Shown in pieces: positions 16,227 to 25,073 of a stretch of DNA of 61,244 nt (its first letter is position 1; the number at the start of each line of letters is the position of its first letter). The stretch is from contig NZ_BAAAYO010000016.1 in NCBI RefSeq assembly GCF_039536325.1, forward strand, positions 1-61,244. The letters are read 5' to 3'. The DNA comes from Paenibacillus_AB hodogayensis (lineage in GTDB: Bacteria; Bacillota; Bacilli; Paenibacillales; NBRC-103111). The notes under the pieces were generated by a model. It did not search any database. It had not been told where the DNA came from and was given only the letters and a program-made list of their open reading frames with translations. The translations under genes were made by a program, and so were the position numbers.

Positions 16227-16409
16227 TTACACTTCTTTGACTTCAACCAGGTGGCTGACTTTGTTAATCATGCCGCGAACCGTCGGCGCATCGTTATGAA
16301 CGACCGATTGGTGGAGCTTCCGCAAACCGAGCGTTCTTACGGTTACACGTTGGCTTTCCGGGCGGCCGATCAAGCTGCGCTTGAGGGTGATTTGCAATTG
16401 CTTGGCCAT
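16227..16409 (-). CDS. rpmD: 50S ribosomal protein L30
   Basis: 60-aa uL30 (MAKQLQITLKRSLIGRPESQ). Start ATG 16409 has AAGGAGG 8 nt upstream; an upstream in-frame ATG lies inside rpsE and is rejected. Followed by a 67-bp gap to rplO with no obvious element. Confidence 0.97.
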   Translation of the reverse strand: MAKQLQITLKRSLIGRPESQRVTVRTLGLRKLHQSVVHNDAPTVRGMINKVSHLVEVKEV

Positions 16410-16422
16410 TCGTTTCCCCTCC

Positions 16423-16920
16423 TTAACCGAGAAGCTCTTCAACCGTTTTGCCGCGAAGCTTAGCTACATCTTCAGCCCGCTTCAAACGTTGCAAACCTTC
16501 CAATGTCGCATTAACCATGTTGATGGAGTTGGAAGATCCGAGCGATTTCGTCAAAATGTCGCCAATGCCAGCCAGTTCCAAAACAGCGCGAACCGGGCCA
16601 CCGGCGATAACTCCTGTACCTTTCGAAGCAGGCTTCAAAAGAACACGACCGGCTCCAAAATGGCCGATAACCTGATGCGGAATCGTAGTACCTACGATAG
16701 GCACGTGAATCAGGTTTTTCTTGGCGTCTTCGATGCCTTTGCGGATGGCGTCCGGTACTTCGCCGGCTTTGCCGATACCCGCGCCTACCCAACCGTTGCC
16801 GTCGCCAACGACGACAAGAGCGCTAAAGCTGAAACGGCGTCCGCCTTTAACAACCTTGGCTACGCGATTCAGGTTAACCAGCTTTTCCTTCAGGTCCAAT
16901 GTATTGGGATCTACACGCAA
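16423..16920 (-). CDS. rpsE: 30S ribosomal protein S5
   Basis: 165-aa uS5, involved in decoding fidelity and mRNA unwinding. N-terminal double-stranded RNA-binding domain with VVKGGRRFSFSALVVVGDGN, then GTGVIAGGPVRAVLE. Start is TTG at 16920, 8 nt from AAGGAGG, with no ATG alternative. Confidence 0.98.
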   Translation of the reverse strand: MRVDPNTLDLKEKLVNLNRVAKVVKGGRRFSFSALVVVGDGNGWVGAGIGKAGEVPDAIRKGIEDAKKNLIHVPIVGTTIPHQVIGHFGAGRVLLKPASKGTGVIAGGPVRAVLELAGIGDILTKSLGSSNSINMVNATLEGLQRLKRAEDVAKLRGKTVEELLG

Positions 16921-16949
16921 GTCGTTTACCTCCTTATTAGAGATTTCGT

Positions 16950-17318
16950 TTAGAACTCAAGCCCAGCTTCGCGGGCTGCATCAGCAAGCGCCTGTACACG
17001 GCCGTGGTACAAGTATCCGCCGCGGTCGAAAACCACTTTGTCGATACCTTTTTCCTTAGCGCGTTGTGCCACGAGAGAGCCGACTTTTTGAGCCGCCTCG
17101 GTGTTGCCACCGTTCTCGACTTGCTCTTTCAGCTCTTTATCCTGCGTCGATGCGGATGCAATCGTTACGCCGTTGATATCGTCGACCAATTGAGCGTACA
17201 TATGCTTGGAGGAACGGAAAATATTCAAACGTGGACGCTCCTGCGTGCCCTTGATCTTCTTGCGCACGCGCAGATGTCTTTTATGACGGGCTTTGTTCTT
17301 ATCGCCTTTAGTAATCAT
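16950..17318 (-). CDS. rplR: 50S ribosomal protein L18
   Basis: 122-aa uL18, the main 5S rRNA-binding protein. RHKRHLRVRKKIKGTQERPR, then FDRGGYLYHGRVQALADAAR near the C-terminus. ATG 17318 with a GGAAGGAG ribosome site. It follows an unusually long 94-bp gap containing two hairpins. Confidence 0.98.
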   Translation of the reverse strand: MITKGDKNKARHKRHLRVRKKIKGTQERPRLNIFRSSKHMYAQLVDDINGVTIASASTQDKELKEQVENGGNTEAAQKVGSLVAQRAKEKGIDKVVFDRGGYLYHGRVQALADAAREAGLEF

Positions 17319-17344
17319 CGGGTGTTCACTCCTTCCTTTCTGCC

Positions 17345-17392
17345 AAGAAGCCTCTACTGCTTCTTAGTCGTTTAAGCGATCCTTAGCGGATC
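17345..17392 (-). promoter_or_regulatory. Two hairpins between rplF and rplR
   Basis: Minus strand: GATCC/GGATC (17378-17382, 17388-17392) and AAGAAGC/GCTTCTT (17345-17351, 17359-17365, 7-nt loop). No U tract follows, so this is not a terminator. An RNA processing site or regulatory element for rplR is possible; nothing else supports a function. Confidence 0.4.
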
Positions 17393-17412
17393 AAGCAGCC
17401 GGAAGCGGACGG

Positions 17413-17955
17413 TTACTTCTTCTTGCCGGCTTTGCCTTCCTTACGGATAATGCGTTCGCCTTCATACTTGATTCCTTTGCCTTTATACGGCTCAGGCTCG
17501 CGTACGGAACGCACTTTCGCAGCCGTAGCTCCGACAAGCTCCTTGTCGATGCCTCTTACGATAATTTTAGTGTTCGTAGGTACTTCGAACTCGATACCGC
17601 CCTCTGGAACGATCTCGACCGGATGCGAGTAGCCTACGTTCAACACGAGCTTGTTGCCCGTTTTGTTGGCACGGTAGCCGACGCCTACGAGATCAAGCGA
17701 TTTGGAGAAACCTTCCGTTACGCCGCTCACCATGTTGTTGATCACGCTGCGGGTCGTACCGTGAAGGGAACGGTGCAGTTTGTTGTCGGAAGGACGTTCT
17801 ACGTTAATCAGGTTCTCTTCCACAACGACTTTCATATCTTTATGCAGCTCGCGGCTCAGCGTCCCTTTCGGACCGTTTACCGTAATGAGCGTATTATCCA
17901 AAGAAACATTTACCCCAGACGGGATCGTAATGGGTTTACGACCAATACGAGACAT
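17413..17955 (-). CDS. rplF: 50S ribosomal protein L6
   Basis: 180-aa uL6 with two related domains; MSRIGRKPITIPSGVNV and the C-terminal VRSVREPEPYKGKGIKYEGE are diagnostic. ATG 17955 follows a GGAGG-type site. Normal length. Confidence 0.98.
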   Translation of the reverse strand: MSRIGRKPITIPSGVNVSLDNTLITVNGPKGTLSRELHKDMKVVVEENLINVERPSDNKLHRSLHGTTRSVINNMVSGVTEGFSKSLDLVGVGYRANKTGNKLVLNVGYSHPVEIVPEGGIEFEVPTNTKIIVRGIDKELVGATAAKVRSVREPEPYKGKGIKYEGERIIRKEGKAGKKK

Positions 17956-17985
17956 TGTTGCACCTCCATTCTTACACGATGTGGA

Positions 17986-18384
17986 TTACCATACGTAGCA
18001 GATGACTTCGCCGCCGGATTTCGACTGGCGAGCGTCCTTGTCGCTCATAACGCCTTTGGAAGTCGAGAGGATAGCGAGTCCGAGACCGCCGAGCACCTTC
18101 GGTACTTCCTGGCTTTTTGCATATACGCGCAGCCCCGGTTTGCTGATACGTTTCAGGCCGGTGATGACGCGCTCTTGGTTGGGGCCGTATTTGAGGAACA
18201 TACGGATGATCCCTTGTTTGCTATCTTCGATATATTCAGCGTCGCGGATGAAGCCCTCTTTCTTCAAAATCTCGGCGATTTCTCTCTTGATTTTCGAAGC
18301 GGGAACTTCCACCGTTTCATGACGCACCACGTTTGCATTGCGAATGCGTGTAAGCATATCTGCAATTGGATCTGACATAACCAT
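17986..18384 (-). CDS. rpsH: 30S ribosomal protein S8
   Basis: 132-aa uS8. MVMSDPIADMLTRIRNANVV is the standard N-terminus; ending GGEVICYVW. In E. coli S8 is the autogenous repressor of spc; in Bacillus this control is not established. AAGGAGG lies 10 nt before ATG 18384; a second ATG two codons in is the alternative. Confidence 0.98.
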   Translation of the reverse strand: MVMSDPIADMLTRIRNANVVRHETVEVPASKIKREIAEILKKEGFIRDAEYIEDSKQGIIRMFLKYGPNQERVITGLKRISKPGLRVYAKSQEVPKVLGGLGLAILSTSKGVMSDKDARQSKSGGEVICYVW

Positions 18385-18417
18385 TAGTTGCGAACCTCCT
18401 TCCTAAAGACGGGTTGA

Positions 18418-18603
18418 TTACCAGCTTGCTTTTTTCACGCCAGGAATTTGACCTTTGTAAGCCAATTCACGGAAACAGATACGGCAAATTTTGAACTTGC
18501 GCAGTACCGAATGGGGACGGCCGCAGCGTTCGCAACGCGTGTAAGCTTGAACCTTGAATTTCGGTTTACGTTGCTGCTTGATGATCATCGAAGTTTTTGC
18601 CAC
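18418..18603 (-). CDS. rpsN: 30S ribosomal protein S14, zinc-binding (type Z)
   Basis: 61-aa uS14 with the zinc ribbon Cys-x2-Cys-x12-Cys-x2-Cys (CERCG...CRICF). Its short length and four cysteines make it the zinc-dependent form normally encoded in the spc operon; a zinc-free paralogue, if present, would be elsewhere. Confidence 0.98.
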   Translation of the reverse strand: MAKTSMIIKQQRKPKFKVQAYTRCERCGRPHSVLRKFKICRICFRELAYKGQIPGVKKASW

Positions 18604-18636
18604 TGTTACACCTCCGAACTCTACAGATTTCCGATC

Positions 18637-19179
18637 TTATTTCACGAACGGCATCCCGAGTTGTTCCAACAGCTCGCGGGATTCTTCGTCCGTTTTGGCA
18701 GTCGTGACGATAACGATGTCCATTCCGCGCACTTTATCTACTTTGTCATACTCGATTTCCGGGAAGATCAGTTGTTCCTTTACGCCCAGCGTGTAGTTTC
18801 CGCGTCCGTCGAAAGCTTTCTTCGATACCCCGCGGAAGTCGCGTACGCGCGGCAGCGCAATGTTGAACAGCTTATCCAAGAAGTAGTACATGCGGTCGCC
18901 GCGAAGCGTGACCTTAACCCCGATCGGCATGTTCTCGCGAACTTTGAAGCCTGCGATCGATTTTTTAGCGCGCGTTACAACAGGTTTTTGACCGGCGATA
19001 ATTTGCATATCGTTGACGGCCGTGTCGATGACTTTGGAGTTGCCTACCGCGTCGCCTACACCCATATTGATAACGACTTTCTCGATTTTCGGAACTTGCA
19101 TCACAGTCGTATAGTTAAACTTCTGCATCAGAGCAGGAGTCACTTCGTTCAGAAAACGATCTTTCATTCTGGTTGCCAT
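18637..19179 (-). CDS. rplE: 50S ribosomal protein L5
   Basis: 180-aa uL5, a 5S rRNA-binding protein of the central protuberance. KIEKVVINMGVGDAVGNSK and GVKEQLIFPEIEYDKVDKVR are conserved. AAGGAGG is 10 nt before ATG 19179. Confidence 0.98.
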   Translation of the reverse strand: MATRMKDRFLNEVTPALMQKFNYTTVMQVPKIEKVVINMGVGDAVGNSKVIDTAVNDMQIIAGQKPVVTRAKKSIAGFKVRENMPIGVKVTLRGDRMYYFLDKLFNIALPRVRDFRGVSKKAFDGRGNYTLGVKEQLIFPEIEYDKVDKVRGMDIVIVTTAKTDEESRELLEQLGMPFVK

Positions 19180-19211
19180 TAAGGATGGACCTCCTTTCTA
19201 AGCCAAGTTAA

Positions 19212-19565
19212 TTAGTCGATCACTTCGCCGGATTTCTTCGCTACGCGCACTTTGCTGCCGTTATCCAGCACTTTGTAACCTACGCGCGTCGGTTTTCCGC
19301 TTTTCGGGTCGAGCAGCATCACGTTGGAGACGTGAATCGGCGCTTCCTGATTGAGAATTCCGCCTTGCGGGTTTTGCTGATTCGGCTTTTGGTGCTTCTT
19401 CACCATGTTCACGCCTTCGACGAGAACGCGGTTTTCGCGCGGATAAGCGGCGATGACGCGACCTTTTTTACCTTTATCTTTACCGGTAATGACGATTACC
19501 GTGTCTTCTTTTTTCACATGGAGCTTGTTGTTGTGGGACTCCAGTTGTTTTTTTGCTTTCGGCAT
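19212..19565 (-). CDS. rplX: 50S ribosomal protein L24
   Basis: 117-aa uL24 with its KOW motif in VIVITGKDKGKKGRVIAAYP. An assembly-initiating 50S protein. Start ATG 19565 (MPKAKKQ) has GGAGGTG 8 nt upstream; ten extra codons in the open frame were rejected. Confidence 0.98.
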   Translation of the reverse strand: MPKAKKQLESHNNKLHVKKEDTVIVITGKDKGKKGRVIAAYPRENRVLVEGVNMVKKHQKPNQQNPQGGILNQEAPIHVSNVMLLDPKSGKPTRVGYKVLDNGSKVRVAKKSGEVID

Positions 19566-19624
19566 TTTCGTTACACCTCCAATACTCGGGAGCACATGTC
19601 CATCCGGTTAAGGCTGGCGGCAAG

Positions 19625-19993
19625 TTAGATAACTTCCGGAGCCAGGGATACGATCTTCATAAAGTCTTTATCGCGAAGTTCGCGGGCGACTGGGCCAAAA
19701 ATACGGGTACCGCGCGGGCTCTTGTCGTCTTTGACGATAACGGCTGCGTTCTCGTCGAAACGAATGTAAGAACCGTCTTTACGACGCGTAGAACGCTTCG
19801 TACGCACGATAACGGCTTTTACTACATCGCCCTTCTTGACAACGCCACCTGGTGTTGCTTCTTTCACGGAGCAAATGATCAGATCTCCAATGTGACCTAC
19901 GCGACGGCCTGTTCCGCCAAGAACGCGAATGCACATCAATTGCTTTGCGCCGGAATTGTCGGCGGAAATCATACGTGTAAATGGTTGAATCAT
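19625..19993 (-). CDS. rplN: 50S ribosomal protein L14
   Basis: 122-aa uL14 at the subunit interface. MIQPFTRMISADNSGAKQLM and the ARELRDKDFMKIVSLAPEVI end are family hallmarks. AAAGGAGG site before ATG 19993. Confidence 0.98.
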   Translation of the reverse strand: MIQPFTRMISADNSGAKQLMCIRVLGGTGRRVGHIGDLIICSVKEATPGGVVKKGDVVKAVIVRTKRSTRRKDGSYIRFDENAAVIVKDDKSPRGTRIFGPVARELRDKDFMKIVSLAPEVI

Positions 19994-20033
19994 CGGATTG
20001 TCCTCCTTTCAAATGTGTATGAGATTGTCCGAT

Positions 20034-20300
20034 TTATACGAGAACCGCTTTTTCCACGATTTCCACGAGTCTGAACCGTTTGTCTTTCGACAGCGGGCGA
20101 GTCTCCATGATTTTGACCGTATCGCCGATCTTCGCTTCATTGTTCTCGTCATGCGCTTTGAATTTCTTCGTATACTTGATCCGCTTGTGGTACAAGCTGT
20201 GCTTCTTGTAAGTCTCTACGGCGACAACGATCGTTTTTTCCATCTTATCGCTTACGACTTTACCGATTTGCACTTTGCGTTCGTTACGTTCTTGTGCCAT
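20034..20300 (-). CDS. rpsQ: 30S ribosomal protein S17
   Basis: 88-aa uS17 (OB fold). RKVQIGKVVSDKMEKTIVVA and ETRPLSKDKRFRLVEIVEKA identify it. GAGGAGGG site before ATG 20300. Confidence 0.98.
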   Translation of the reverse strand: MAQERNERKVQIGKVVSDKMEKTIVVAVETYKKHSLYHKRIKYTKKFKAHDENNEAKIGDTVKIMETRPLSKDKRFRLVEIVEKAVLV

Positions 20301-20325
20301 CGATTGCCCTCCTCTCTACCTATTG

Positions 20326-20523
20326 TCAGCTGATTCCGAGTTCTCTTTGCCGTATCACGGTCTTCGCGCGGGCAATCTCCCTGCGAAGCTCACGAAGACG
20401 AATCGGATTGTCCAGTTGGCCCGTTGCCAATTGAAAACGGAGGTTGAACAACTCTTCCTTGAATCCGGAAACCTTTTGCTCGATTTCAGCAGTGGTCAGG
20501 TTGCGAAATTCACTGGCTTTCAT
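20326..20523 (-). CDS. rpmC: 50S ribosomal protein L29
   Basis: 65-aa uL29 (MKASEFRNLTTAEIEQKVSG). The ATG at 20523 lies inside the end of rplP, overlapping it by 14 bp; GGGTGGTG is 6 nt upstream. L29 neighbours the peptide exit tunnel and helps dock SRP and trigger factor. Confidence 0.97.
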   Translation of the reverse strand: MKASEFRNLTTAEIEQKVSGFKEELFNLRFQLATGQLDNPIRLRELRREIARAKTVIRQRELGIS

Positions 20524-20947
20524 TTGCTTCACCACCCACTTCTTCTCGTTTCACAAATTTCGTCTTGATCGGGAGCTTATGGGAAGCAAGGCGCATCGCT
20601 TCGCGTGCGATCTCTTCGCTCACCCCAGCCAGTTCGAACAAAATTTTGCCCGGCTTGACGACGGCTACCCATTTCTCGACGTTACCTTTACCGCTACCCA
20701 TCCGTACCTCAAGAGGTTTTTGCGTAATCGGCTTGGAAGGGAAAATTTTAATCCATACTTTACCGCCCCGTTTGATATAACGGGTCATGGCAATACGGGC
20801 TGCTTCGATTTGACGGTTGGTTACCCAAGACGGCTCGAGAGCTTGCAATCCGTATTCGCCGAACGCGATGTCCGTGCCGCCTTTGGCGCGGCCTTTCATA
20901 TTACCGCGTTGCTCTTTGCGGTGTTTGACGCGTTTAGGCAATAACAT
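20510..20947 (-). CDS. rplP: 50S ribosomal protein L16
   Basis: 145-aa uL16 near the A site and peptidyl-transferase centre. MLLPKRVKHRKEQRGNMKGR and WIKIFPSKPITQKPLEVRMG are diagnostic. It starts 2 bp after the rpsC stop and its end overlaps rpmC. Confidence 0.98.
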   Translation of the reverse strand: MLLPKRVKHRKEQRGNMKGRAKGGTDIAFGEYGLQALEPSWVTNRQIEAARIAMTRYIKRGGKVWIKIFPSKPITQKPLEVRMGSGKGNVEKWVAVVKPGKILFELAGVSEEIAREAMRLASHKLPIKTKFVKREEVGGEANESQ

Positions 20948-20949
20948 GA

Positions 20950-21612
20950 TTAGTTTCCTCCTTCCTGAACACCCTTTTTCTTCGCTGTTGGAAGAACTTC
21001 ACCGCGATAGATCCAGACTTTAACGCCGATCCGTCCGTATGTCGTATGTGCTTCAGCCGTACCGTAGTCGATATCCGCGCGCAGCGTGTGAAGAGGCACC
21101 GTACCTTCGCTATACCCTTCGCTACGGGCGATTTCAGCTCCGCCAAGACGTCCGCTTACTCCCGTTTTAATTCCTTTGGCTCCTGCTCTCATCGTACGTT
21201 GAATCGCTTGTTTCATCGCGCGGCGGAACGAAATGCGGCGTTCCAGCTGTTGTGCGATGCTTTCGGCAACCAAAATCGCGTCAAGCTCAGGATTTTTGAT
21301 TTCCGCTATGTTAATGTGGACTTTTTTGCCCGACATACCTGCGATGTGATTGCGGATAACTTCTACTTCCGCACCGCCTTTACCGATTACCATACCGGGC
21401 TTAGCCGTATGAATCGTGACGTTGACGCGGTTAGCCGCACGTTCGATATCGATATGAGAAACAGCCGAGTCTTTCAGCTTGTTTTTCAAATACTCGCGAA
21501 TTTTGACGTCTTCCATAAGCAGCGTACCGAACTCTTTATCGGCATACCATTTGGATTCCCAATCGCGGATAACACCAATTCTCAAGCCAACCGGGCTTAC
21601 CTTCTGACCCAC
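20950..21612 (-). CDS. rpsC: 30S ribosomal protein S3
   Basis: 220-aa uS3 with a KH domain (PGMVIGKGGAEVEVIRNHI) at the mRNA entry channel. Start is GTG at 21612, 8 nt from AAGGAGG; homologues begin MGQKVSPVGLRIG in the same place. Confidence 0.98.
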   Translation of the reverse strand: MGQKVSPVGLRIGVIRDWESKWYADKEFGTLLMEDVKIREYLKNKLKDSAVSHIDIERAANRVNVTIHTAKPGMVIGKGGAEVEVIRNHIAGMSGKKVHINIAEIKNPELDAILVAESIAQQLERRISFRRAMKQAIQRTMRAGAKGIKTGVSGRLGGAEIARSEGYSEGTVPLHTLRADIDYGTAEAHTTYGRIGVKVWIYRGEVLPTAKKKGVQEGGN

Positions 21613-21625
21613 ACCTTATCCCTCC

Positions 21626-21958
21626 TTATTTTTCAGATACCACCAAAGTAATGTGGCTGGTCCGCTTCAAAATTTTAAATGCCCGACCTTGCGAACGCGG
21701 ACGAATCCGTTTCAATGTCGGACCTTGGTCCACGTAAGCTTCAGCCACGACCAGTTTGTTCGGGTCGAGGGAGAAGTTATGCTCGGCGTTCGCGATAGCC
21801 GAGTTCAGCAATTTTTCCACGACCGGAGATGCGGAACGCGGTGTATTGCGCAATATAGCAACTGCATCGCCTACTTGCTTGCCCCGAATCAAATCGATTA
21901 CGAGTCTCACTTTACGAGGAGCGATGCGAATATGATTCGCATGTGCCTTTGCTTGCAT
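21626..21958 (-). CDS. rplV: 50S ribosomal protein L22
   Basis: 110-aa uL22; its loop lines the exit tunnel near the macrolide site. RIAPRKVRLVIDLIRGKQVG and RGRAF-type ending (PRSQGRAFKILKRTSHI). No insertion in the loop. Start ATG 21958 is set by GGAGG; six upstream codons were rejected. Confidence 0.98.
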   Translation of the reverse strand: MQAKAHANHIRIAPRKVRLVIDLIRGKQVGDAVAILRNTPRSASPVVEKLLNSAIANAEHNFSLDPNKLVVAEAYVDQGPTLKRIRPRSQGRAFKILKRTSHITLVVSEK

Positions 21959-21995
21959 GGATGAACCTCCTCTCAAACAGGTGCTGGTTTACGAA

Positions 21996-22268
21996 TTAGC
22001 GCTTGCCGGTTTTCTTGTCGTCGTCATGACCTTTATACGTGCGAGTCGGCGCGAATTCGCCCAACTTATGTCCAACCATATCTTCCGTTACGTATACTGG
22101 CACGTGCTTTCTGCCGTCATATACGGCGAACGTGTTCCCAACGAACTGAGGGAAAATGGTCGAACGGCGAGACCAAGTCTTGATGACGGTTTTCTTTTGG
22201 CCAACTGCCTCTACTTTTTTCAGCAAGTAGTCGTCCACAAAAGGTCCTTTTTTCAAACTGCGGCCCAT
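21996..22268 (-). CDS. rpsS: 30S ribosomal protein S19
   Basis: 90-aa uS19 of the 30S head. MGRSLKKGPFVDDYLLKKVE and the GEFAPTRTYKGH end are standard. AAAGGAGG site. Confidence 0.98.
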   Translation of the reverse strand: MGRSLKKGPFVDDYLLKKVEAVGQKKTVIKTWSRRSTIFPQFVGNTFAVYDGRKHVPVYVTEDMVGHKLGEFAPTRTYKGHDDDKKTGKR

Positions 22269-22308
22269 TTACGAAATCCTCCTTTCATCCAACCGTAACT
22301 GTCCGTGC

Positions 22309-23139
22309 TTACTTCGTGCGACGACGGATGATGTATTTGTTGGACGCCTTTTTCTTCTTGCGCGTTTTGTATCCGAGCGTTGGCTTGCCCCAAGGGGACA
22401 TAGGCGACTTGCGTCCGATCGGAGCGCGGCCTTCGCCACCGCCGTGAGGGTGATCGACCGGGTTCATGACGACGCCGCGAACGGTAGGGCGCTTGCCCAA
22501 CCAACGGTTACGTCCTGCTTTACCGATGTTGATCAACTCATGGTCTTCGTTGCCTACCGTACCGATCGTGGCGCGGCATACTTTCAGAATGCGGCGCATT
22601 TCTCCGGAGGACAAACGGATCGAAACGTACTCGCCTTCTTTACCGAGCAATTGAGCTTGCGTACCGGCAGCGCGTACCAATTGGCCGCCTTTGCCAGGCT
22701 TCAGCTCGATATTGTGAATAACGGAACCGACAGGAATGTTTTCGAGAGGCAGAGCGTTGCCGATTTTAATATCCGAAGTAGGACCGGAATATACGACGTC
22801 TCCGACTTTCAGACCTTTCGGCGAAAGAATGTAACGCTTCTCGCCATCCGCGTAGTTGATCAACGCGATGTTGGCCGTACGGTTAGGATCATACTCAATA
22901 GAAGCAACGCGTCCTGGTATTCCGTCCTTGTTGCGCTTGAAGTCGATGATCCGGTATTTGCGCTTATGTCCGCCGCCTTGATGGCGTACCGTAATTTTGC
23001 CTTGATTGTTACGGCCGGCTTTGCCGCTCAGTGGAGCCAGCAAAGACTTCTCCGGTTTGGAAGCCGTAATCTCTTCGAATGTAGAAACCGTCATCTCGCG
23101 CTTGGAAGGCGATGTCGGCTTAAACGATTTGATTGGCAC
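22309..23139 (-). CDS. rplB: 50S ribosomal protein L2
   Basis: 276-aa uL2, essential for subunit joining and peptidyl transfer. The conserved HPHGGGEGRAPIGRKSPMSP with the key His is at about 225-245. Start is GTG at 23139, 8 nt from AAGGAGG. Confidence 0.98.
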   Translation of the reverse strand: MPIKSFKPTSPSKREMTVSTFEEITASKPEKSLLAPLSGKAGRNNQGKITVRHQGGGHKRKYRIIDFKRNKDGIPGRVASIEYDPNRTANIALINYADGEKRYILSPKGLKVGDVVYSGPTSDIKIGNALPLENIPVGSVIHNIELKPGKGGQLVRAAGTQAQLLGKEGEYVSIRLSSGEMRRILKVCRATIGTVGNEDHELINIGKAGRNRWLGKRPTVRGVVMNPVDHPHGGGEGRAPIGRKSPMSPWGKPTLGYKTRKKKKASNKYIIRRRTK

Positions 23140-23165
23140 TTCGTTTCCCTCCTTGCTTCATAAAA

Positions 23166-23456
23166 TTAAACCGTTTCAAAGAATTCCAACGGCTTGCTGT
23201 CTTTGCCCAAAACTACGATCGCTTTTTTCCATTCGCTCGTATAGCCAGAATGACGGCCATAACGTTTCGGTTTGGCCGGAACGATCATCGTGTTTACTTT
23301 TTCGACCTTAGTCTTAAAGATATCCTGAATCGCCAACTTGATTTCCGTCTTGTTCGCGCGTTTGTCGACTTCAAACACATACGTGTTGATGCCCATCAAA
23401 TCGCTGGACTTTTCAGAAATAATCGGGCGCTTGATAATATCGCGTGGGTTCTTCAT
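23166..23456 (-). CDS. rplW: 50S ribosomal protein L23
   Basis: 96-aa uL23 at the exit tunnel, docking site of trigger factor and SRP. MKNPRDIIKRPIISEKS and FEVDKRANKTEIKLAIQDIF. ATG overlaps the rplD stop (TAATG). Confidence 0.98.
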   Translation of the reverse strand: MKNPRDIIKRPIISEKSSDLMGINTYVFEVDKRANKTEIKLAIQDIFKTKVEKVNTMIVPAKPKRYGRHSGYTSEWKKAIVVLGKDSKPLEFFETV

Positions 23457-24079
23457 TACGCAAGCACCTCCTCTACTTTCTGAACTGCATCCTTCGTGAT
23501 GATCAGCTTGTCGTGAGCCAGCACGTCAAGTACGTTAATTCCTTCGGCGGATACGAACTTCACACCCGGAATGTTGCGAGTGGACAATGCCACATTATCG
23601 TCGTAGCTGCCGGTCACAACCAAAGCTTTGCGTTCCACTTTCAGGTTGTTCAGGATCGCGGCAAACTCTTTTGTCTTCGGTGCTGCCAAAGACAATTGAT
23701 CCAGCACGATAATTTCGCTATCGATCACTTTAGACGACAGCACGGATTTAATAGCGAGACGACGAACTTTTTTCGGCAGTTTAAAGCCGTAGCTACGAGG
23801 AGTCGGTCCGAAGACGACACCGCCGCCTTTCCATTGCGGGGAGCGAATGCTACCCTGACGAGCGCGGCCTGTCCCCTTTTGCTTCCAAGGCTTACGACCG
23901 CCGCCACGAACTTCCGAACGGCCTTTCGTCTTGTGCGTGCCCAGACGCCGGGAAGCTTGTTGCAATACGACTGCGGAATGAACGACGTACTTGTTAGGTT
24001 CGATGCCGAATACCGCTTCCGCGAGTTCGACTTCGCCTACTTGCGCTCCGCTCACGTTAAACAGTGCTACTTTTGGCAT
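23456..24079 (-). CDS. rplD: 50S ribosomal protein L4
   Basis: 207-aa uL4 with the tunnel loop GGRKPWKQKGTGRARQGSIR intact. In E. coli L4 represses the S10 operon; in B. subtilis this is not the case. AAGGAGG before ATG 24079; stop overlaps rplW. Confidence 0.98.
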   Translation of the reverse strand: MPKVALFNVSGAQVGEVELAEAVFGIEPNKYVVHSAVVLQQASRRLGTHKTKGRSEVRGGGRKPWKQKGTGRARQGSIRSPQWKGGGVVFGPTPRSYGFKLPKKVRRLAIKSVLSSKVIDSEIIVLDQLSLAAPKTKEFAAILNNLKVERKALVVTGSYDDNVALSTRNIPGVKFVSAEGINVLDVLAHDKLIITKDAVQKVEEVLA

Positions 24080-24103
24080 GTTTGTTCCTCCTTCCTGGTT
24101 ACC

Positions 24104-24730
24104 TTATTGCTTAATAGTCGACTTTACGCTGACATAGCTGTTTCTAGGTCCAGGAATGGAGCCTTTAACCAGAATGACGTTGCGCTCGGCATCGACTTTA
24201 ATGACTTGCAGCTTTTGAACCGTAATCGTTTCGTTGCCCATCCGGCCGGCATTTTTCTTGCCTTTCGGAACTTTGTTACTTGTGCGGGCGATTGCCTGAG
24301 AACCGGCGCCGCGATGATATTTCGAGCCGTGAGCCATCGGTCCGCGGGAGAAGCCCCAACGTTTGATTGCGCCAGCTGTTCCTTTACCTTTGGAAGTACC
24401 CGTTACGTCAACATACTCGCCTTCGGCGAAGAGATCGGCTTTCAGCTCCTGGCCAACTTCATATGCGCCCAGATCTGCACCGCGAATCTCCTTGATGTAG
24501 CGCTTAGGTGCGGCATTGGCCTTCTTGGCATGACCAATCGCAGGTTTAGTCGCGTTCTTTTCTTTTTTGTCGTCGAAGCCGATTTGGATCGCTTCGTATC
24601 CATCGTTATCCTGGTCCTTCTTTTGCAGAACGACGCAAGGACCCGCTTGGATGACAGTTACCGGAATTACCGTACCGTCAGCGGCAAACAACTGAGTCAT
24701 ACCCAGTTTTTTTCCTAAGATACCTTTCAT
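24104..24730 (-). CDS. rplC: 50S ribosomal protein L3
   Basis: 208-aa uL3, an assembly initiator reaching the peptidyl-transferase centre. MKGILGKKLGMTQLF and RGPMAHGSKYHRGAGS are hallmarks. AGAGGTG site before ATG 24730. Confidence 0.98.
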   Translation of the reverse strand: MKGILGKKLGMTQLFAADGTVIPVTVIQAGPCVVLQKKDQDNDGYEAIQIGFDDKKEKNATKPAIGHAKKANAAPKRYIKEIRGADLGAYEVGQELKADLFAEGEYVDVTGTSKGKGTAGAIKRWGFSRGPMAHGSKYHRGAGSQAIARTSNKVPKGKKNAGRMGNETITVQKLQVIKVDAERNVILVKGSIPGPRNSYVSVKSTIKQ

Positions 24731-24764
24731 GTTGACACCTCTTTTCTTTTGCAGTTACGGAATA

Positions 24765-25073
24765 TTAAAGCTTAATTTCGATATCTACACCGGATGGCAG
24801 ATCCAAGCGCATCAAAGCGTCGACCGTTTGCGGAGTCGGATTCACGATGTCGATCAGACGCTTGTGTGTGCGCATTTCGAACTGCTCTCTGGAATCCTTG
24901 TACTTGTGCACCGCGCGCAAAATCGTGATGATTTGCTTTTCCGTCGGCAACGGAATCGGACCGGACACTCCTGCACCGGAACGTTTCGCCGTTTCGACGA
25001 TTTTTTCTGCGGATTGATCGAGCACTCTGTGATCGTAAGCCTTCAAGCGGATACGAATCTTTTGCTTTGCCAT
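24765..25073 (-). CDS. rpsJ: 30S ribosomal protein S10
   Basis: 102-aa uS10; also NusE, a partner of NusB in boxA antitermination, relevant to the boxA of the rRNA leader at the left edge. MAKQKIRIRLKAYDHRVLDQ. ATG 25073 chosen for its AAGGAGGG site; 13 upstream codons rejected. First gene of the S10 operon. Confidence 0.98.
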   Translation of the reverse strand: MAKQKIRIRLKAYDHRVLDQSAEKIVETAKRSGAGVSGPIPLPTEKQIITILRAVHKYKDSREQFEMRTHKRLIDIVNPTPQTVDALMRLDLPSGVDIEIKL

